Source: Lingula anatina (taxonomy: Eukaryota; Brachiopoda; Lingulata; Lingulida; Lingulidae). Taken from it: a DNA stretch of 64,000 bases. The position numbers and the translations under genes were made by a program. The DNA is taken from NCBI RefSeq assembly GCF_001039355.2, contig NW_019775477.1:62001-126000 (forward strand), given 5' to 3'. Under the pieces are notes generated by a model. The model did not search any database. It was not told where the DNA came from and saw only the letters and a list, made by a program, of their open reading frames with translations. Below, one piece after another: positions 24,001 to 35,912 of this stretch (positions are counted from its first letter, which is position 1; every line of letters begins with the position of its first letter).

Positions 24001-24731
24001 TTCATGACTTCAGAACGTGCTAGCACACTGGTTACAGTTTCTGTAAAGCAGGATTCGACCTTATTTGCCACACTTGTTTTCTTGTTTTCAGTGGGATAGC
24101 TTAATTTGTTTTTCGGTACGTGAGGCAGCAGAGATGGTGCAGTGCGGGAGATTCCTGCCTCATTTGGCTCCGTATCTATGGTCTGCACATCTGTTCTGTA
24201 CAGTACAAAATGTCCAAAAGTGCGAATGCCACATCTTGGTCGCCACTTTGACTGGATTCCCATACCTAGATCGATCTAACAGGTTCGATCTATCTCCAAA
24301 GGGTTTCTCGCTTAATTGCTTTCAGATTAAGCGGTTTAGATGTCTGGCACGCCTACTGAAGCTGCTAAACGATAATTAACTTCCCCCTAGCAGCTTGAGT
24401 AGGCGTGACAGACATCTAAGCCGCTTAAGTTGATAGCTATTTAGCGAGAATCCCCTTGAAGATTGACCGATCCACAATCAGTACGATAGGGTCTGGGAAT
24501 GGTCCTTTCTACGTGGCTCTCTCTCTCCCTCTTTCTTTCACATGTTACTCACTACACATACCAAAGAGAGAGAGAAACTAAGGACTTACCTAGTATAAAA
24601 TCGGAGCTAAACATTGGCGAACCGGACTGGCTAAATACTGGAACAAGCTCAGCCCAAGTTGTAATCATCCCTGCGAGAAATACCGACATCGGTATGATTG
24701 CAACCAGCAAGAAGTAGCCATGATATGCCAT
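20576..24731 (-). CDS. MFS transporter, monocarboxylate-transporter-like, copy 1
   Basis: Six coding exons on the minus strand: 24731-24590 (ATG at 24731), 23501-23199, 22742-22465, 22146-21921, 21450-21307, 20895-20576 (stop TAG). Lengths 142/303/278/226/144/320 give 470 residues with all phases consistent and GT-AG junctions. The protein has many hydrophobic helices. The loop between helices 2 and 3 reads ADILGRPWTIRIG, like the major facilitator signature. A second-half segment, NALSRLFIGILGDF, resembles SLC16-type helices 7-8. A polar central loop is rich in Glu/Lys/Asp. An AG acceptor lies 4 bases before the ATG, implying an upstream 5' UTR exon. The substrate is unknown; SLC16 relatives carry monocarboxylates. 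The gene converges on XDH, with about 200 bp between stops. Confidence 0.85.
21560..21756. mobile_element. MITE-like element, family B (GCATTCAGAAC termini)
   Basis: Ends read AAGAGTGCATTCAGAACAAC and, inverted, GCTGTTCTGAATGCCCTCTT. Inner arms CAGATCAAATATGG and CCATATTTGATCCGCGGATC are also inverted. About 195 bp, non-coding, inside transporter copy-1 intron DNA (between 21450 and 21921). A second copy lies at 39921-40101. Confidence 0.7.
23944..23998. repeat. (TA)n microsatellite
   Basis: About 27 TA units in the first coding intron of transporter copy 1. Confidence 0.95.
24253..24505. mobile_element. Foldback MITE, family A, copy 1
   Basis: Near-palindrome of about 250 bp. The left half contains TTCCCATACCTAGATCGATC, then TCTCGCTTAATTGC and the segment CTGGCACGCCTACTGAAGCT. 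The right half returns through AGCTTGAGTAGGCGTGACAG, TAGCGAGAA and GATAGGGTCTGGGAATGG. No coding capacity. In transporter copy-1 intron 1. Confidence 0.85.
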
Positions 24732-27700
24732 TTTCCTGAAGAAAAATTCCTCTTTTTAGAGTAAATTTTGGATGAAATGCTATTTTTTTAAATCAAGTTA
24801 CACTTTCACTGGAAAGTTGATAAAGTGTCAAATTTTTTAAAGTTTAAATTATATTTTAATTATATGTAAGTAATCCATTTTTGGAAATGACATGAAAAAG
24901 TGTATACAAAAAGTGTGTACAAATTTATTGAAAAAGTCCATCGACTCTGATGACGACCGGGATATGTCCAGCTGATGCTGTTGTATCCAAACAGACTTGA
25001 ATTTCATATAAAATATTATTTCCAAATCTTTTTTCTCCGATTTTTTCTAATTTTAGTGTAATAGGTTAAAACAAAGTCTGAATTCGCGTATTTAATACTT
25101 TAAATAACATCTTCAGTGTCACTGTGACTTCAGTTATTTATGAATTTAAAAAAATACATGGATCTCCATATTTTTCTTAATTATCAAGTGTTAAATAATT
25201 ACAAGCTCCACAAAGGACACCCATATCAGGGTTTGGTCAGATCAACATCAGTGGTGCGCCTGGTCTCATCTGGCTGATGCCAGGGCTGTCAAGCGCCAAG
25301 GCATTGCATCTGACAGGTTTCTTAGAGTTTGATCTGGAATAACTTTCTGGACAGGAATCGATCAGTACTTGTTCATGTTGGTACAAATTTATTGTAGGAC
25401 CAGAAGACCCTGGATTTGTTGAGTAATAATTACCCACAGGTTGTTTATTGGGTTTTAATGTTACGATCTCGATGGCTACGGTAGCTGCGCAGTCTCTCAG
25501 TTCTGCAAATTATCATCACTGCAATTTTTCTTCTTCCCGGTGATAAGGTTGTCGAATGACAGGACGAATCTCACCTGCACCAATTAATGGGAAACGGACT
25601 AAAGTTTCTTGCGGACTTTCATTCATGTTACACCGGACGGCTTCCTAGGTCCGCTGTATCTTCTATTATTTATATGGACAACACATGTACTCTCTAAAAT
25701 CTCGCATCAGTTCAATTTTGAAAACTTTCTGGTCCCGCTTAAGATCAAGGATAGTGATTAACGAAAGATATACACTTTATGATTATTGACGCTGATTTGA
25801 AAGAAGGAGGGGCAATTTGCGTGTCAGGGTTTAAAGCAAATACTGTATATAACGATACACTAACCCAGGTGCTGTGTATAGCCAACTAATGCTTATAGTC
25901 CTGTTGATTATGACCACGTTGAGTCGAACTACTTGTATGAATGAAATGCTTATATTTAATACTGTTGAATGCAGTCTAATGTAATAGTAACTTCACAGCA
26001 AAGACGTCTCACCGCATCAAGATGATCAAGACTCACAATATGCATAGCATGGTTATATTCCCGTTTGATTAAATAACCAATGGAATACCGGGTACATGTA
26101 CAATTAGTCTTGTTAAAAGAAATACCTATAACTCAGAGTAATGATGATAAATATCATTTGGGAGATTAAGCAACAAGGCAAATGGCTTACCTGTAAAAAT
26201 AAAGATAGAATGGTAGAGTGAAGACGTCTGTCCGTCCTGCTCACGAACTATGTAATGTCTGAGAACGGCCACGACCAGCTCATATCGATGATAGCATGAG
26301 GAGAGTAAGAGAATTATCCAACGAAAATTTAGGGATCATAAGGCTAGTGGAACTGAAAAGATTAGACAACAGACTGCAATTATAAGAGGAAATAACCAAT
26401 TTTGTGAGGTAAGGGAAGTTAAGATAAGATAAAGGTTTATTTCCGTAACAATAATAAGTAACGTAACATACAGTATCATTAAAACAGCGTCGTTCTATCA
26501 AAAACAGTAAAAACTGTTTTGATAAAAAGTTGAAATCTTTTTATCTAAAAGGAATGCGGCTTCATAAAGGAAGCTGCATAAAATTGTTTACTACCCTTAA
26601 AAACTAAAAGCTTGGAGTTGCTTGGTAAAAATTTTATAATGAGTTGAGTTGATGGACACTGGATGGCCGTGAAATTTGATCTGATAACAATCTGATCAGT
26701 TATGGCAAGCTACGGTCTACCGCCTGCAATTTGAAGCAATTGGCTAAAATGCTAGCTGACTTTTCTTGTTACAGAGCTACATGTATCTTTGGTAGGAATA
26801 TGTTTATCCTACACATGTACCTGGCGTACAGTTCCGTCAAAATTTCCCTGCTGGTTAACTGGAAAACTAGGACTATTACAAGTGGGCTAGACGCTGTTAA
26901 CGTACAAAGAACAGTTACGACAAGGCCTTTCTTATACCAGGCAAAATTAATACTGTCGTTGTGAGACATATTTTTTTTTCGAAATTCTGGAACAGTATGG
27001 TGGTATACTCGATTCCTCACTGTTCAAATGACGACGGGTTTTGTGGATATTAACAATCACCTCTTGTGACACTTTACGAACAAATACAGGAAGTCTGCAT
27101 GCATGGGGGGGGGGGGGGGAGGGGGGCGGGTCATCAATACATGCAGACTGGGTTCCCATACCTAGATCGATCTAACAGGATTGATCCATCTCCGAGGAGT
27201 TTCTCGCTAAATTGCTTTCACCTTAAGCGGCTTAGATGTCTGTCACACCCATTGAAGCTGCTAAACGATAATTTCAATTAAAAGTACCCCCTAGTAGCTT
27301 CAGTAGGCGTGACAGACATCAAGGTCGCTTAAGTTCATTGCAATTTAGTGATAGTCCCCTTGGAGATAGATCGATCCACAGTTAGTACGATAGGGTCTGG
27401 CAATGGTCCCGTAGCCTCACTAATACAGGACAATACATGTACACAGCACCCGGCTCACTTAGTATCCAGGCCCTAGTGGCATGACAAATGGAGATGTATT
27501 GGATGCCGATCTTTGTCAATTTACCGTATTATCTATCTGGTCAATCTGTAACAAACCATTTAATATCAATTACAAAATTGGACGATTCAGATAATACTGA
27601 TGTGCATTCCACACCTTTCAAATCAATAATTGCTAATGATTAGAGGGTGATGATGCGTTTCGGATTGGATGTCGGTTTATATGACTTCGACGACAATGTA

Positions 27701-28730
27701 GACACCTACAACGAAATTATATTACGAGAACAAGCCTCTTTTCCCGGCTGTTACGCCTCCAATTGCCGTGGAAAAATTTGAACTTCACATAAAGCAACTA
27801 ACGAAGGGCAAAATAAGAGTGTCTTTTAGCCTATAAAAAACGTAAAATATCGTAAAATATGAAAACAACTTACCCTCAACAAAGAGCGTTTTGATGCATG
27901 TCGTCTTCTGTCTCCACATCTGTCTTTGATATTCGATCTATAAAATTGTGGAAAGTGCGTCTTGGATTAATATTTTTCCCTGCTTTTGATCCCATACATT
28001 AAAATTTGAATAAAACAAGCATGTATACCCCTATCCTTTTTTAAAAGGACAAGGAATATACTTAAAGCATGTGTTAGGAACCCATATTTCTCCGCGGCAT
28101 TCTTTTAAATTGCCGATCCGAGATGTAAAGTAGGCCTACAACCGGTGTAACATGAAAGTCTGACTCCCGGAGTCAAAATTTCATAATGAAAAGCTGACTC
28201 CCCCATGAAATTTTGACTTCCCCCACAAAACTTCATAAAACTTATTTCATTTGAGAATATGACTAAAATTGTCTTGTAGTATGCATAACGGAGGATACAT
28301 GTTAGTTTGCAGGTGGAAATCTTATGAGAAAATAAGAAAATTAAAATGTGTTGTTTTTTTTTGCCACCCAATGGCTCCCCTATGAAAAAGCTATTTTTTT
28401 ATATTTGGTGATCATTTCAACGTATTTCCTTTTAGTTTACCTAATGAAGAATGTATTGGAATTATTTGAAAGTTTGATAGTGAAATATTGGGTGAAAAAA
28501 AAAAAGAAAAGAAAATCACGAAAAATATTCATTTTCATACCCATGCCATTTGGATTTCCATAGAGAAAGGGCCCCTTTTTATATTAAGTCACCATACCAT
28601 TATTTTTCCACATAGTTTGCATTGTGACGTACAAATCCTAGTGACAGCTACAAAGTACCTGTAATGCAAAGGGCCTATAACTGCAGGTGTTGTAAGCAAG
28701 TTGCATTTGAAATCGCAAACTGTTATAAAT
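24732..28730. other. Intergenic stretch upstream of transporter copy 1
   Basis: No convincing coding exon seen. A minus-strand segment ending near 26193 (CTTTATTTTTACAG followed by GTAAGCC) could be the end of a 5' UTR exon of the transporter, but nothing confirms it. A G-run occurs at 27106-27125. A small perfect hairpin, AGTCAAAATTTCAT (28171-28184) and ATGAAATTTTGACT (28205-28218), is visible. Confidence 0.45.
27149..27410. mobile_element. Foldback MITE, family A, copy 2
   Basis: Starts GGGTTCCCATACCTAGATCG and ends GATAGGGTCTGGCAATGGTC. The two halves are inverted copies around AGCTGCTAAACGATAATT and TAGTAGCTTCAGTAGGCGTG. It is near-identical in layout to the copy at 24253-24505. Confidence 0.85.
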
Positions 28731-29655
28731 CAGGACCCCGTAACTCGAAAGCATCGCGCGTTGCGACCGAGCACAAGCGTCTCGATTCCAAAACTCGCCC
28801 TTACTCGCCCCATTGGGTGAGGTCAGAATTCCAGGTATGCTATGTGTTAGGTGTTAGTGTTACAGATCTGTTAACATTCCTGTTAACCCAAATAAGAAAA
28901 CATGGAGTTCAGGTAAACAGTCTGTTGACATATGGTCAGCATCCTGCTATTCTGCTGCAGCATGTTGTTAACAGGCTGATAGCCCCATGTTGACCCATTT
29001 CCTGGTGTGTGACACCAGCAAGAATAGCACAGTGGGAATCCCCAAGTCAACTTAAATGTGTGCAGTAGACAGAGCCTACATACAAGTTTGAAGTGAGCAG
29101 GTCAGTTTGCAGTTTGACTATACATGTACAGTTTATGTTGTTCTTTACCATGACACCAACACTAACATATTCAGTCTTGACCTCTTGTAGATGTAACATC
29201 TGCTTAACCACTTGGATGGTTAAGCTTTCTAAAATTAAGATGAATTCAAATGTTTTATTGCTGACGTGCTAAATATCGAAAGCAGATAAGCTAAAATAAT
29301 TCTGTGATAACCCCTCGTTGATCCCTACAGAAATGGATAAGCAATTGAAAGTTTAAGCTGAACATTTTTTAGTTTGCTCTGATTAATTTAACATTTTATG
29401 TTACAGAGATGTTTGGTGTAACACCGTCTGTTACAGGAACTGTAGTTTTCAACAGATCTGCTACACTAACATTGGTGTTTCACTGGTGTTTAGTAAAAGG
29501 TCAGAATTGTTGATTAATGTAACATATATGTAACATATCTGTAACACTAATACCTAACACATAACATACCTGGAATTCTGACCTCGCTCAATGTAGCCTC
29601 TATGTGATATCGCAATTCGCAAAACGCGATGCTTTCGAGTGACGGGGCCCTGATG
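28731..29655. mobile_element. Non-autonomous DNA element with ~130-bp terminal inverted repeats
   Basis: Left end ATCAGGACCCCGTAACTCGA, right end TCGAGTGACGGGGCCCTGAT. The inverted match continues inward with gaps: AAGCATCGCG, then GAGGTCAGAATTCCAGGTAT and ATGTGTTAGGTGTTAGTGTT against their complements at about 29540-29590. The interior holds repeated GTTAACA/CTGTTAAC-like blocks and an open frame (28664-28993) that begins outside the element and is not credible as a gene. No transposase is visible. Length is about 925 bp. Confidence 0.8.
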
Positions 29656-31089
29656 AATTAAAAAAGAATCGCCATCCAATCCCTAAGGACTAGATAAATT
29701 TACCATACATAATAATAATAATGACAATAATAATAATAATAGTAATAGGAACTGTCACGACTGTATACATTGGGAGTGGATAAGATCAGCTGGTGGCCTC
29801 ATGTGAACTGCAAAGTGGGGTTTAAGAGGGTGAAGAGGGTAAAGAAACAGTAAACAGCTATTTGGCGACGTGAGAATGCCGATGAAAATTATTTTTCAAA
29901 ATAATATTACTATAGAATAGTGTATGGGGTTTGAAATTAAATTTCTACACATAGCCTATATATATATATTTACAAACTGTTCCTGCAGGCAGTATATTGC
30001 ACTTTTTTTAAATATTGATTGTGACAGTTGCACTCACTTTCTTTTTGCATTGCGACGGCTGCTTTGTACAGTGCCATTTATTTGTCCCCAAAATGTTAGA
30101 TGTAGAATTTTCTTGTACGTGTTGCAGATTTTGTTGTTAACTGAGCAAGAATGTACATGCTCGCCAAAAAGTTTTACACCGGACACTCGAGGGCCAGGCT
30201 CTCTTTGGAAATCATACACGGTGCTTTATGGGTACTTTATGAAGCGCGGAATGTAGCTACACTGTAAAATACAAGTTCAAAACTTTCACTGGCAGATCAG
30301 ATACTTCACCCCTGCTTGAACCCACCAACCAAAGAGACTAGTACACGTATGTCCAAAATAGGCAAAAGTGAACATCGGAAACGGGTTTACAAAAACAGCC
30401 ACTACAATGAATAAAATATGAATAGAACGGTTGACATTTGGCCTATTATGCCTCGTGCAGTTGGGCCAAGAGCTACCCAATTATGCCGTTAAATGATAGG
30501 CATCGTATATCTAACGTACACACAGATTATACTAAGTACAATGTTAATGTACTAGTACACTCTTTACAGATTATGGCGTACAGGTAGAAGTACACGGGTT
30601 CTCAAATAAATAAAAAGAGCTTCCTCTTGATCGGGTCCTATTTCATATCAATGGGCCTTATTCTTCGTACGTTGTAGTTCGGGGTGAATATAATTTCATT
30701 AAACCATTGTTCACAAAGGAATGCATTTAAGAAAGACAACTTTCTGTTTTGCTGATAAATTTGCATCTTATTGCTTGCACATTAGTTTATATCAAAGCAC
30801 AAACAAATCCTTTAGCACATAACAAAACAAGGTCACTCAAAAGTTAGTGGCACCAGTGTATGGCAATAAAACGTAGGCATGCCATACTGAATGGGACAAT
30901 GTAACTGAGCAATCAAAGGCCTAGAATTCTCGATCGATCAGGTGCCGTGCTTGGTCGATGGAACGCCAAGCCTTTCGGCCACGTGAAGCGTCTGCACATT
31001 TGTTGGTCGTTGCTTCTGTCCACTCTCTGTTGTTGCTTATGCAAGTGCGTCTTGGCAAAGGGCACATGCATGGTAGGCCCTAATTCGAA
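29656..31089. other. Intergenic stretch between the long-TIR element and transporter copy 2
   Basis: An (AAT)n run lies at 29708-29751. Apart from this I see no exon, RNA gene or repeat that I can name. The open frame 29924-30256 resembles no known protein. Confidence 0.5.
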
Positions 31090-34000
31090 CTAATGTTTAC
31101 TTTCACTATCACCACGCGGCTGAATTTTTTTGATTGCATAAGATATGATAGAGTCCAAAGGAGTCACTGCCTCCGATGTTTTATTACTTTTGTTCTCCGT
31201 TATGAATTTGCTCTCGGTGGGTGTCGTATTGAAAAGAAGCGGTGCTGCCATCTGTTGTTCTGCATCGACTGGCGATGGGCATGTCTGGGCAATGTTCCGG
31301 AATTTATTACATGATATGATTATGATCTGAGCAACCAGAATGAGACCATAAAACATCCCCAAGGCGTTGAATACCAATGTATAGGACCTGTATTTGTCCA
31401 GAGCAAGTCCTACAATGACATGAAGTGAAAAATAATTTTTAGTAATTTCTCATGAATAGGCCTTCATGTGCATAGGCCTATTCTTACATATATGAACACA
31501 ATTGAACAAAAAACATGTTTGTAACATAACGTTGAGCTATTTTACTTTAAGTGGGGTTACATGGTGTTTAAAATCTAGAAATGAAGAATTTAGTAAAAAT
31601 CGCTTAACTTAGAGTATCAGTGTATATAACATACATTTTCATCAAGTCTTTAGAGACATTTATAAGCTTCAGATATTTTAAAACTCAAGCTTTGTTTGCG
31701 TCATTTTTTGGCTGATCTGTGGACGATATACAGCTTTTTAAAGACCTACTCTTTTTTATTTTTGCTAGTACCGGTAGCTCTGTCCACTCACCTGATAAAA
31801 TCCCTCCGGTGCTTAATCCAATACCCCGACCAACAAGCTGAGTGAGGAATAGACCGCGAACACTTTCTCCCCCCAGAACCTCGTGACAGGCGGCATACCA
31901 TGCAGCAATGATAGGTCCCTGTCCAGCTCCTAAAACTGAATTATTTTTTTATAATCATTGATGTCCCTTTTTATCAAAATTTGCAAGGCGGATCATTCTA
32001 TCCTTTTTCTTCCATGCCACGCAGCGTTGTTCATATCCAATAACATTATCTGGCGCCATTTTGTTCACCACCATGGAAAAACGTCCCATATACACCTTTA
32101 TTTCGTGATCCAAATACTGTACGATAAATCAAGTATATCTGAAGTCCTATAGTATTCACGTCCCAAAAACAATGGGGTCTACCGAAATTATACACTTCAA
32201 GGGTATACCTATGCATATACCAAAAATTTTAATCCAATTGCCAAACCGTTAATTTTTCCGATTTTTCGAAAACTGAAAGGTTTAAAGGGATAATAACTCT
32301 TCGTATGAGATCTATATTTCACAATAAAAACCTTGTGAATAACTCATAGAAATATAATATATTCTGTTTTACCACAAAAACAGCAGTTATAGCTTTTATT
32401 CTGATATCTGAACTTAATTGTCTTTAGACCACGTGACCTCCATTGATGTCTATACTCTGTTAAAATCTCTTAAGAGATTTTAACAAAAAACCAAACTTTT
32501 TAGAAAAAAAACAGGGACTAACTTTGAATGTAAAAATGGATTCATTAACCATTGGTAAGTATGGGAAAATTGTTGTTTACTCCAGGAAAATTCATTTTTT
32601 GGCCGAAACAAAGAGTTATTATTGCTTTAAAAAAATCAAGATCTACCTGCACCAAATGAGACAACACCCGCTAGTGATCTGCTCAGAGGTAAAAGGAAAC
32701 AAGCAAGTGCCAACATCAGGGCGCATCCGCCGTACACGTATAACAAGTAACCCTTGATAAAATCTCCTAATATCCCGATAAAAAATCGAGAAAGTGCATT
32801 GGTCACGCCGAACGCCGTTAGGGCATATGTGGAAGTCAGACCGTGAAATCCCTGGTCTTCAGCGTATTTTACCTGTAACGAACAGTTAAGGGGTTGCGCT
32901 ATGCCGAATGAGTGCATAATGACAACATGCCTAGATAGAAAATAGGACAATACAAGAATCAACTTAACACATCAAACGAAACACGTTAAGATTACGTGGT
33001 TATATTGGTACTAGAGGTATAGCAACATTTTAAGTAATGCGTAAATAAGTTCTAAATTGGTTTTAGGTTTTTAATAAAATACGTTAATGCCGCAGTACTT
33101 ACATACTCGAGACCTGTACGTCTACTGCGTTCAAACCTGACTCGTGTAACAATAAATATTCACTATACGGTCATCTACTGCGTTAAGGTCAATGACCTTA
33201 CCAAAAAAGTATACGCCACCGATTGACCCAGCCCTTTGCACACAGCCGTCAGAAACCACAAGGTCATCAAAGTCATTTTAATCCATTTTCTCCACGGTGT
33301 AGTATGCAGGTCATTGTCACCACGGTTTGAACTTGTCACTTCTTCTGGTTTTGGCTCCCGATAAACAAATCCGGTAAAAACAACAAGGAACACGCCAAAT
33401 ATGAGCAAGAAAATAAACGAATATCTCCATCCAGCAGTGGAAATTATATATCTTATAAGAAGAGGCATCGTTGCGAACCCTGAAAGACAAGCAATGACAT
33501 ATTTCAAAATCTAAAATATATTGTTATGATTTTTTGTAATTGTAAGAACAGGTATATTCAAAATATATGAGAACCCAGCGCCTCAAGAAGGTCAAATGAA
33601 CATAAGTATGATATGATATTTTAAAGATACATACAAAGTCAATTTTTTGTCATAAAAAGCAACCAAATGCCAGCATATAGTTTCAAGTAGCATAACTAAG
33701 AGAATTACCAAAAGACATTGTTTAATTTTACCCGAAAGTGATGTTTGAACAGATTTTTCTGCTAGCAATCTATGCTGTATGTCAATGGGGCAGAAAAGTA
33801 GGTCACGAAAGTAGGTTAAATTGACAACCAAAAATTTAAAGAAAGGAGCACTCTAAAGCTCTTTTATGGTTGATCGGGTAATTTATTCAGTTTATCCCTT
33901 GGCATGTCGAATTTATTAGAGTCGTAGAAGAAACTAGAAGAAGTGGTTTACATGTGTTACTGGGAATCCGCGCTCCACCGATGCTCGGTTCGTATGAACC

Positions 34001-35653
34001 TTTAAGGAAAAAAGATATGAGCCTAGTGTNGGTTGATCGGGTAATTTATTCAGTTTATCCCTTGGCATGTCGAATTTATTAGAGTCGTAGAAGAAACTAG
34101 AAGAAGTGGTTTACATGTGTTACTGGGAATCCGCGCTCCACCGATGCTCGGTTCGTATGAACCTTTAAGGAAAAAAGATATGAGCCTAGTGTTTGGCACC
34201 CTAGTGAGGTAGTGGTTCATGAAGTTTTGCTTTGTAATACAAATGTGAGGTATAGGGTCAAAGCAACTCCCGGTCCGAACCCTACATATTGAAAATTTAT
34301 TTTAGACCAATTCACATGTATGCCCCATTACATTTTCCCTTTCCTAAAAACTATCAAACCTCTAAATATTTCACGTACAAATAAAAATTAATGAAAAGGG
34401 GGAATGAGCGAATGCATCCTTTCTTAATTAACTCCAAAGAATTAATTTAGTTAAAGTAACGTGGCATTTTTTAAAAAAGAGACACGATGGCGAATATGAA
34501 AGCGGGGCAAAATGTTAACCGGCTTATATAACGTAAAAATGGCGACAAGTACAATCATCGTGCTTCGTTTACCTAGTGGATTAGCCATCATTTGAAAGCT
34601 AGTGGCAAACACATGGAAACGATGGTGCCACGGAAACCACTTGTCCAGAAGGAATGACATCGGGGCCATACAGAAATTCATTCCAATTCCAACAATCACT
34701 GGACGAGAAATTAGCAGGAACGCCATGTTTGGTGCAACGGCACTCAAGCCCTGCCCCAGGCAGCAAAGTCCCAAACCAATCCGTATTGTCCACGGGCGTC
34801 CAAGTATATCAGCTATCAAATTTGTTAGATAGCTGGGGACGAGCATGAAGGCCAAAAATAGTGACTGGTTCAGCCCTGAAATAGATTTCTGAATGTCTTG
34901 TGATTACAATCTACGCACTACGTTTACCACAGAGGACGCAAAATAAATTAAAATTTTCTGCCAAGCCCTTTTTTAATGAAGCCATTTGTACTTTGAAGCA
35001 AAAATGCAACATTATAATGTTTGGATTGGCTATAAGAGGTTGATGTGTTGTTTTCAAAACAACAGTAGCCAAAAGCAAAATACAAAATGTTTGAAAACAC
35101 AATTTTATATCTAATTAATGACAGTGATTTCCAAGATAAAATGAAGAGTTGCACATTGCCATTATCTTACATTTCTGTCCACTGATTGGAAAAAAATCTG
35201 CCATTATGTCATTGGCCAATATATATTATTATCACACATCACATTTCCAGATATAAGACCAGAACCTACTATACTTGTGTTAGTTGTGTAATAAATTTAA
35301 CTTATGACTATACAGAAGACCAGAACGTGCTGTCAAACTGGGCACAGTAACTATAAAATTTTTGAACCCCATTTTAATTGTGGAATCCATATGCTGAAAG
35401 CATGGTGTTTAAAGTAAAAATTGAACCAAACTTTCTATTCCCACGCTAGTTTCAATGAGGCAGTTTGGTGGCACGTGGTTATTAGAGGTGGGGCAGCGAG
35501 CAAGTACTCACCTAGTAGAAAATCGGAACTAAACATTGACGAACCGGGCTGGCTAAATACCGGAACCAGCTCAGCCCAAGATGCCGTCAATCCTGCGAGG
35601 AACACCGACATCGGTAAAATTGCAGCCAACATGAAGTAGCCATAATAAACCAT
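31090..35653 (-). CDS. MFS transporter, monocarboxylate-transporter-like, copy 2 (tandem paralogue)
   Basis: Minus-strand exons: 35653-35512 (ATG at 35653), 34875-34573, 33479-33202, 32872-32647, 31935-31792, 31409-31090 (stop). Every exon has exactly the length and phase of copy 1 (142/303/278/226/144/320), giving 470 residues. The middle exons are almost identical (both read ADILGRPWTIRIG and GLTSTY-LTAFGVTNALSR). Differences collect near the N-terminus (MVYYGYFMLAAILPMS against MAYHGYFLLVAIIPMS), in the central polar loop and in the cytosolic tail. Intron fragments such as GGCGCCATTTTGTTCACCAC are also shared, so this was a genomic duplication, not retroposition. The substrate is unknown. 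An acceptor 5 bases before ATG suggests an upstream UTR exon. Confidence 0.85.
32282..32630. mobile_element. TTAA-flanked MITE, family C, in transporter copy 2 intron
   Basis: TTAA at 32282-32285, then AGGGATAATAACTCTTCG; at the other end GAGTTATTATTGCT and TTAA at 32627-32630. The matching intron of copy 1 (around 21902-21906) reads GGTTTAAAAATCAAGATC, which is the empty site with one TTAA. An internal palindrome TGTTAAAATCTCTTAAGAGA is shared with the copy at 60157-60787. TTAA duplication is typical of piggyBac-type elements. No transposase is present. Confidence 0.8.
33621..34005. mobile_element. TTAA-flanked MITE, family D, copy 1
   Basis: TTAA at 33621-33624 followed by AGATACATACAAAGTC; right end CGGTTCGTATGAACCT followed by TTAA at 34002-34005. 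Body about 377 bp, non-coding, in the intron between transporter copy-2 exons 33479 and 34573; absent from the copy-1 intron. Other copies lie at 49820-50200 and 51598-51981. Confidence 0.8.
33868..34192. repeat. 162-bp exact direct duplication around a single N (34030)
   Basis: 33868-34029 (GGTTGATCGGGTAATTTATT to GAGCCTAGTGT) is repeated at 34031-34192. The one-base N between identical blocks suggests overlapping contig ends that were not merged. The second block holds only the right end of the family-D element. Confidence 0.85.
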
Positions 35654-35712
35654 CGCACCTGAAAAACAAGGTACCTATATTTAGAGAACTTGACTATCTG
35701 AAAAGAAACTTA

Positions 35713-35912
35713 GGGACCATTCCCAGACCCTATCGTACTAACTGTGGATCGATCTATCTCCGCTTACTGAAGCTGCTAGGGGGTAATTAATTATCGTTTA
35801 GCAGCTTCAGTAGGCGTGACAGACATCTAAGCCGCTTAAGCTGAAAGCAATTTAGCGAGAAATACCTCGGAGATGGATCGACCCTGTTAGATGGGAAGTT
35901 CGAACCCAGTCT
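35713..35912. mobile_element. Foldback MITE, family A, copy 3
   Basis: Inverted orientation: starts GACCATTCCCAGACCCTATC, turns at GGGGGTAATTAATTATCG, and returns through CAGCTTCAGTAGGCGTGACA to TTAGATGGGAAGTTCGAACC. The first arm is shortened (CTCCGCTTACTGAAGCTGC). Lies just upstream of the first coding exon of transporter copy 2. Confidence 0.8.

Noticed and set aside
25237-25437. Minus-strand frame NYYSTNPGSSGPTINLYQ...
   Set aside because: No ATG, no splice sites fitting a gene and no family resemblance that I can name.
28664-28993. 109-residue open frame
   Set aside because: Most of it lies in the inverted arm and interior of the 28731-29655 element, with no protein similarity.
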